A DNA stretch of 57,150 bases. Source: Ruminiclostridium sp. (lineage in GTDB: Bacteria > Bacillota > Clostridia > Oscillospirales > Ruminococcaceae). The notes under the pieces were generated by a model. The model was not told the origin of the DNA. It saw nothing but the letters and a program-made list of their open reading frames with translations, and made no database searches. Shown piece after piece: positions 53,743 through 57,150 of this stretch (positions are counted from its first letter, which is position 1; every line of letters starts with the position of its first letter). The stretch is from the NCBI GenBank assembly GCA_024682455.1, contig JAIKZF010000032.1, positions 1 to 57,150 on the forward strand, read 5' to 3'. Made by a program: the position numbers and the translations under genes.

Positions 53743-54807
53743 TTATTCGGCGGGAAGAAAGTCGCCGTCCAGCCGGATAGTCGCTGCCAGGAGCTTTCCG
53801 AGGAAAAACAGAATGGCGTTTTCGTCGTCCTGCCAGATGCGGCGGCTCCGCGGCTCGGCACATATCAGATAACCGTCCGTATCCGTTTTTATCCCGATCT
53901 TCGCGATAAGCAGCGTTTCCATTTTATGCTTCATCAATACTCCGCAGAATACGGGAGATATTTCCGCAATGCTCCCGATCTCGTTTGTGCAGTAGATGTC
54001 GTCCTTCATCAAGTTCCCGATATCGCCGACCTCCTCATTGAAGCTTTTGTTCAGGATCGCGTGCATACGGTTGGTCTTATCGGTATAGTAAAGGTCGGTT
54101 ATCCTGAGTTCTTCCATAATGAGCGGCATGACCGCGTGGAGCTTGTTGTCCCTGCCGGGAACGAGCTCGCATTGTCTCACGAGCGACTGCATGACCGAAC
54201 AAAGTCCGTGTCCCGCAAGCTTCTTTATCTCAATGTTCTTGTGCTTTTCCTCAACATAGATTATGTAGCAGTTCCTGCCCTTGTTCTTTCCGCGGTACAG
54301 GGTCTTGTCGATCATCAGGAACAGCTCATCAAAGTCGGAAGCGTCGTCCGGGAAGGTCGCACAGCCCATGGTACCCGTAACGAAAGGGCTGCAGTCCACA
54401 AGGCTGTAGTTCCTGCGGAGGAGCGTGCTCCCGTTGTAAAGCACGTTAAAGAAGGCTTTCTTGTCCGCGTAAACGATATCCCTGAAATTTATGAAAAGTA
54501 TCTCGTCACCGCCGAAGCGCCCCGCTATGCCGAAGCCGCCGATCTGTTTCACCAGCTCCGCCGATACGTCCGTGAGTATCCCGTCTCCGGCGCGATGACC
54601 GTAGTTGTCGTTGATGAACTTGAAATTATCGAGGTCGAGCATAGCAAATGTGAACGGTATCTTTTCGGCTATGAGCGACTTTGCAAAGCCGAGTATATAT
54701 TCTCTTGAAAGGATCCCCGTAAGAGAATCCGTCATCTGCTCCACGGTCTTCGTTTTAAGCTGCTCCTTGAAATAACTGTATTTCAGGAGCTGTTCTTTTG
54801 TGTACAT
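53743..54807 (-). CDS. Diguanylate cyclase (GGDEF) with C-terminal GAF-like domain
   Basis: A 354-residue soluble protein. The N-terminal GGDEF domain (about 25-180; DSLTGILSREYI, AMLDLDNFKFINDNYGHRAGD) has the signature GGDEI (about 98-102), an accepted active variant, so it should make c-di-GMP. No RxxD inhibitory site stands in front of the motif (GFGIAGRFGGDEI). Residues 190-350 look like a GAF-type sensor domain placed after the catalytic domain, the reverse of the usual order. It could balance the EAL phosphodiesterase at 13788-16067. Confidence 0.92.
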   Translation of the reverse strand: MYTKEQLLKYSYFKEQLKTKTVEQMTDSLTGILSREYILGFAKSLIAEKIPFTFAMLDLDNFKFINDNYGHRAGDGILTDVSAELVKQIGGFGIAGRFGGDEILFINFRDIVYADKKAFFNVLYNGSTLLRRNYSLVDCSPFVTGTMGCATFPDDASDFDELFLMIDKTLYRGKNKGRNCYIIYVEEKHKNIEIKKLAGHGLCSVMQSLVRQCELVPGRDNKLHAVMPLIMEELRITDLYYTDKTNRMHAILNKSFNEEVGDIGNLMKDDIYCTNEIGSIAEISPVFCGVLMKHKMETLLIAKIGIKTDTDGYLICAEPRSRRIWQDDENAILFFLGKLLAATIRLDGDFLPAE

Positions 54808-54843
54808 TCTTTAACCTTTCCTGTTTCAAAAGAGCCAATGTCA

Positions 54844-54904
54844 GTCTGTCCGCATGACAGACGATATTTAAATATATTATAGCACGTTTTGACGCAAATG
54901 TAAA
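54844..54904 (-). promoter_or_regulatory. Promoter and leader hairpin of the diguanylate cyclase gene
   Basis: On the minus strand TTTACA (54899-54904), 17 bp and TATAAT (54876-54881). A perfect GTCTGTC-CGCAT-GACAGAC inverted repeat (54844-54862) lies in the leader or just past the start site and may be an operator or RNA hairpin. Confidence 0.8.
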
Positions 54905-55008
54905 GGTTTTTACGAAAAAAACGAAAAACTGTCCGCGCCCCGGAGCTGCCGGCAGCATAAGCCTCTCGTATCGCCGTGACCTGCTCACGTATCATTACCC
55001 GTTTTCAC

Positions 55009-55037
55009 TTGACAATAAGCGCGATATATGCTATCAT
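55009..55037 (+). promoter_or_regulatory. Promoter of the histidine phosphatase gene
   Basis: TTGACA (55009-55014), 17 bp and TATCAT (55032-55037). Confidence 0.8.
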
Positions 55038-55056
55038 TTCAACGGGGTGAATTATA

Positions 55057-55788
55057 ATGAGATTATTGATAATAAGACACGGAGACCCGGATTACGAGAA
55101 CGATACGCTTACCGCCAAGGGCGAGCGTGAGGCTGAGCTGCTCGCGGACAGGGTCGCGCCGCTCGATGTGAAGGAATACTACTGCTCGCCTCTCGGACGC
55201 GCCCGCAAGACGGCTTCATACACTCTCGAACGCGCAGGACGCGGCGCCGTTATCTGCGACTGGCTCCGCGAGTTCGACACCGTGCCCGTAAAGGACGCCG
55301 AGACGGGTAAACCGCGTCTCGCATGGGATCAGCTCCCCGCGATGTGGACGAACGTACGCGAATTCTACGACAAGGACGAGTGGGTCAGAGTGCCTATGAT
55401 GAGCGCCGGGAATATGGCTGAGGCAGTAAGAAATGTCACGGAGCCGCTGGACGCGGTGCTCTCGGAGCACGGCTACACCAGATACGGGAACTTCTACCTC
55501 GCCGAAAAGCCGAACTCCGATACTCTCGTGTTCTTCTGCCATTTCGGAGTCTCCTGCGTCCTTATCGGGCATCTGCTCGGCATATCCCCCATGGTGCTGT
55601 GGCACGGTGCGATAGCTCTCCCGACCTCGGTGACCACTCTCTGCACCGAGGAACGCCGCGAAGGCATAGCTTCATTCCGCATGAGCGGCTTCGGCGATAT
55701 ATCTCACCTGTACGCGGGAGGCGAGGAGCCGTCGTTCTCCGGGCGCTTCTGCGAGATGTGGACAAATACGCAGGAAAGGCACGACTGA
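55057..55788 (+). CDS. Histidine phosphatase family protein (phosphoglycerate mutase-like)
   Basis: A 243-residue cytoplasmic protein with the catalytic RHG motif in LLIIRHGDPDYEND (about residue 6) and the supporting CSPLGRARKTA segment; the second His lies in FFCHFGVSCVLIGHLLG. The fold is that of cofactor-dependent phosphoglycerate mutase and small-molecule phosphatases; the substrate is unknown. The leader between promoter and ATG is only about 13 nt, and the spacing to GGGGTGA is normal. It is followed by an AraC-type gene on the same strand. Confidence 0.88.
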   Translation: MRLLIIRHGDPDYENDTLTAKGEREAELLADRVAPLDVKEYYCSPLGRARKTASYTLERAGRGAVICDWLREFDTVPVKDAETGKPRLAWDQLPAMWTNVREFYDKDEWVRVPMMSAGNMAEAVRNVTEPLDAVLSEHGYTRYGNFYLAEKPNSDTLVFFCHFGVSCVLIGHLLGISPMVLWHGAIALPTSVTTLCTEERREGIASFRMSGFGDISHLYAGGEEPSFSGRFCEMWTNTQERHD

Positions 55789-55875
55789 CGCTTAACCGAA
55801 AAAGAGTGCACAGAAAGTCGGGCATCGTGCTTTTCAATGTGATATACTGATAACAGAACGGGGGATGTGAACGAT

Positions 55876-56709
55876 ATGAACGGCTGGACCGAGGGCTTTC
55901 AGGAGTCCATAAACTATATCGAGCGCAGTCTGACGGACGAGCTCGACATCAGAGACATCGCGGAAAAGGCGGCTTTGTCGCCGTTCTATTATCAGCGTAT
56001 CTTCGGAGCACTTTGCGGTATGACCGTCGGCGAATATATCCGTGCGCGCAGAATGACGCTGGCGGCGCAGGAGCTTGCGTGTTCCGACATAAAGGTGATC
56101 GACGCCGCGGTAAAGTACGGCTACGACTCGCCGGACAGCTTCGCAAAGGCTTTTCAGAGGTTTCACGGCATAACCCCGTCACAGGCAAGAGAAGCGGGCG
56201 CGGAGCTGCGTTCATTCGCTCCGCTTCACATCAGGATAACACTGGAGGGTGGAAAAATGTTGGATTATAGTATTACAGAGAAAGCGCCGTTCACTATTGT
56301 TGGCTTCAAAAGACGGTTCAATACCGAGACAAGCTATCAGGAGATACCGAAGTTCTGGAATGAATGGATGTCAGATATGAAAGGGCTCAAGGGAATGTTC
56401 GGCGTTTGTCTCGATATGGACGGGAAGGATTTTGATTACTGGATCGCCGACCTTTACACGCCTTGGGAGGATATCCCCGAGGGCTGCGAAACGTATTCAA
56501 TACCGGGAAGCCTCTGGGCGCAGTTCAAATGCAAAGGTCCGCTCCCGGACAGCTTACAGAGCGTGAATACGCAGATATGGTCGGAGTGGCTGCCGTCGCT
56601 TAAGGGCTATGAGCTTGCGGGAAATTACTCTATTGAGATCTATATGCCTCCCGCCGAAGATCCGGCTGATACATTGAGCTATATATGGGTGCCGCTCCGG
56701 AAGATATGA
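55876..56709 (+). CDS. AraC family regulator with GyrI-like effector domain
   Basis: A 277-residue two-domain protein. The N-terminal AraC double helix-turn-helix (about 5-105; DIRDIAEKAALSPFYYQRIFGALCGMTVGEYIRARRMTLAAQELA, VIDAAVKYGYDSPDSFAKAFQRFHGITP) is joined to a C-terminal GyrI/BmrR-like small-molecule binding domain (about 120-277; FTIVGFKRRFNTETSYQEIPKFWNEWM, YSIPGSLWAQFKCKGPLPDSLQ). This is the Rob/TipA-like layout of multidrug sensors. ATG 55876 is chosen over GTG 55867 because GGGGGAT lies at a usable distance only for the ATG. Its target is not obvious from the neighbours. Confidence 0.93.
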   Translation: MNGWTEGFQESINYIERSLTDELDIRDIAEKAALSPFYYQRIFGALCGMTVGEYIRARRMTLAAQELACSDIKVIDAAVKYGYDSPDSFAKAFQRFHGITPSQAREAGAELRSFAPLHIRITLEGGKMLDYSITEKAPFTIVGFKRRFNTETSYQEIPKFWNEWMSDMKGLKGMFGVCLDMDGKDFDYWIADLYTPWEDIPEGCETYSIPGSLWAQFKCKGPLPDSLQSVNTQIWSEWLPSLKGYELAGNYSIEIYMPPAEDPADTLSYIWVPLRKI

Positions 56710-56723
56710 GCTCGGGCACAAGG

Positions 56724-56959
56724 AAAAGCGCAGACCGCTTTACGCGGTCTGCGCTTCAGTCTGTCAAAAAAGTACAGTTTGTGGTTATTTCTGTTTCTTT
56801 TACTATCAAAAGGAGCACTACCTACCCCCGCTGCAAGGCGAAGCGGTTTGTTTTAGGGTCCACCCCTTTTTTAAAAGGGGTGGCCGCCGGAGGCACTCGA
56901 GCGTAAGCGACTTCTTTGACACTCTCAAGCGCAGACCGCTTTACGCGGTCTGCGCTTTA
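56724..56959 (+). repeat. Terminator-associated repeat family A, full copy 2, with duplicated terminator
   Basis: A terminator hairpin (CGCAGACCGC/GCGGTCTGCG, 56726-56756) is followed by the core (56757-56926, about 92% identical by eye to 46397-46565) and then the same 31-bp hairpin again (56927-56957). The duplicated hairpins are exactly 201 bp apart, as at 46.4 kb, though their sequences are unrelated to those. The core includes CCACCCCTTTT-TT-AAAAGGGGTGG, whose stem differs in compensatory fashion from copy 1. It lies after the AraC/GyrI gene. Confidence 0.92.
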
Positions 56960-57150
56960 TTCGTTATGCAAGATATTGCACCCCGAGCGGGAAGCTCACA
57001 TTTTGCTGCGCCTGACCATTTTTTGCTATAAATATATCAAAAACAGCCAATTTTTGTTCTTTTCACCTATAATTAATGTGTCCTCAACAACTGCCGTTTG
57101 GCAGTTGTTGTCCCAAATCCTGTTATACAGGATTTGGGATCGCTGTAAAA
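56960..57150 (+). repeat. Intergenic region with repeat family B, copy 3, and two hairpins
   Basis: No gene is seen. TAATGTGTCC...CTGCCG (57075-57097) is repeat B. It runs into a perfect hairpin CAACAACTGCC/GGCAGTTGTTG (57086-57111) and then a second, CCCAAATCCTG/CAGGATTTGGG (57113-57139). CAAATCCTGTT is shared with copy 1 at 24.9 kb. The window ends within this region, so the repeat may be longer. Confidence 0.75.

Overview
The window looks like a chromosomal segment of a spore-forming Clostridia bacterium, most likely a gut or rumen Oscillospiraceae/Ruminococcaceae relative. The grounds are Gram-positive style ribosome binding sites, consensus sigma-A promoters with 17-bp spacers, a yunB sporulation gene, an AraR-type GntR/LacI hybrid regulator, and a TnpW/large serine recombinase mobile module of Clostridia type. 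This assignment is inference from gene content; no marker gene was compared.

Layout. 1-576: end of a FliD-like repeat protein. 639-1300: RelB/RelE-type toxin-antitoxin pair with its promoter and operator. 1588-5330: a small mobile module made of a strong promoter, a roughly 740-nt highly structured non-coding RNA, a palindrome-rich oriT-like region, mobC, tnpW, a long inverted repeat and a large serine recombinase. No relaxase is present. 5588-7601: ECF sigma factor with a membrane anti-sigma candidate. 7703-9665: glycosyltransferase plus polytopic membrane protein. 9760-13645: GntR-regulated ABC-2 exporter with a CPBP protease. 13673-16104: GGDEF/EAL c-di-GMP phosphodiesterase. 16175-24748: pentose-type (arabinose or galactofuranose class) regulon with FGGY kinase, CUT2 ABC transporter, AraC and AraR-like regulators and visible operators. 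24927-27550: nicotinate phosphoribosyltransferase and O-acetylhomoserine sulfhydrylase. 27667-29975: redox operon gpx-marR-trxA-trxB. 30045-30367: decayed ABC permease. 30424-41884: a long leftward block of housekeeping genes (CotH-like protein, ligA, yunB, M18 aminopeptidase, lytic transglycosylase, coaE, tsaC, a 29-codon ORF coupled to prfA, membrane protein). 41903-44617: methyltransferase, rpmB, SGNH lipoprotein. 44778-44853: tRNA-Pro(GGG). 45037-46334: membrane protein and PrsW-like protease. 46633-49878: giant InlB-repeat surface protein. 50001-51104: second ECF sigma/membrane pair. 51321-54904: hybrid histidine kinase and a diguanylate cyclase. 55009-56709: histidine phosphatase and AraC/GyrI regulator.

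The most unusual content lies between genes. A dispersed ~170-bp repeat (copies at 46.4 kb and 56.8 kb, partial copies at 5.4 kb and 16.1 kb) abuts rho-independent terminators every time. Its two full copies are each flanked by a duplicated copy of the local terminator, and in both cases the duplicates are exactly 201 bp apart. A second repeat (24.9, 46.3 and 57.1 kb) begins exactly at the TAA stop codon of two unrelated genes. Together with the large ornate RNA, the candidate oriT and a palindromic insert inside the ABC-2 operon, these are the best leads for undescribed biology here.
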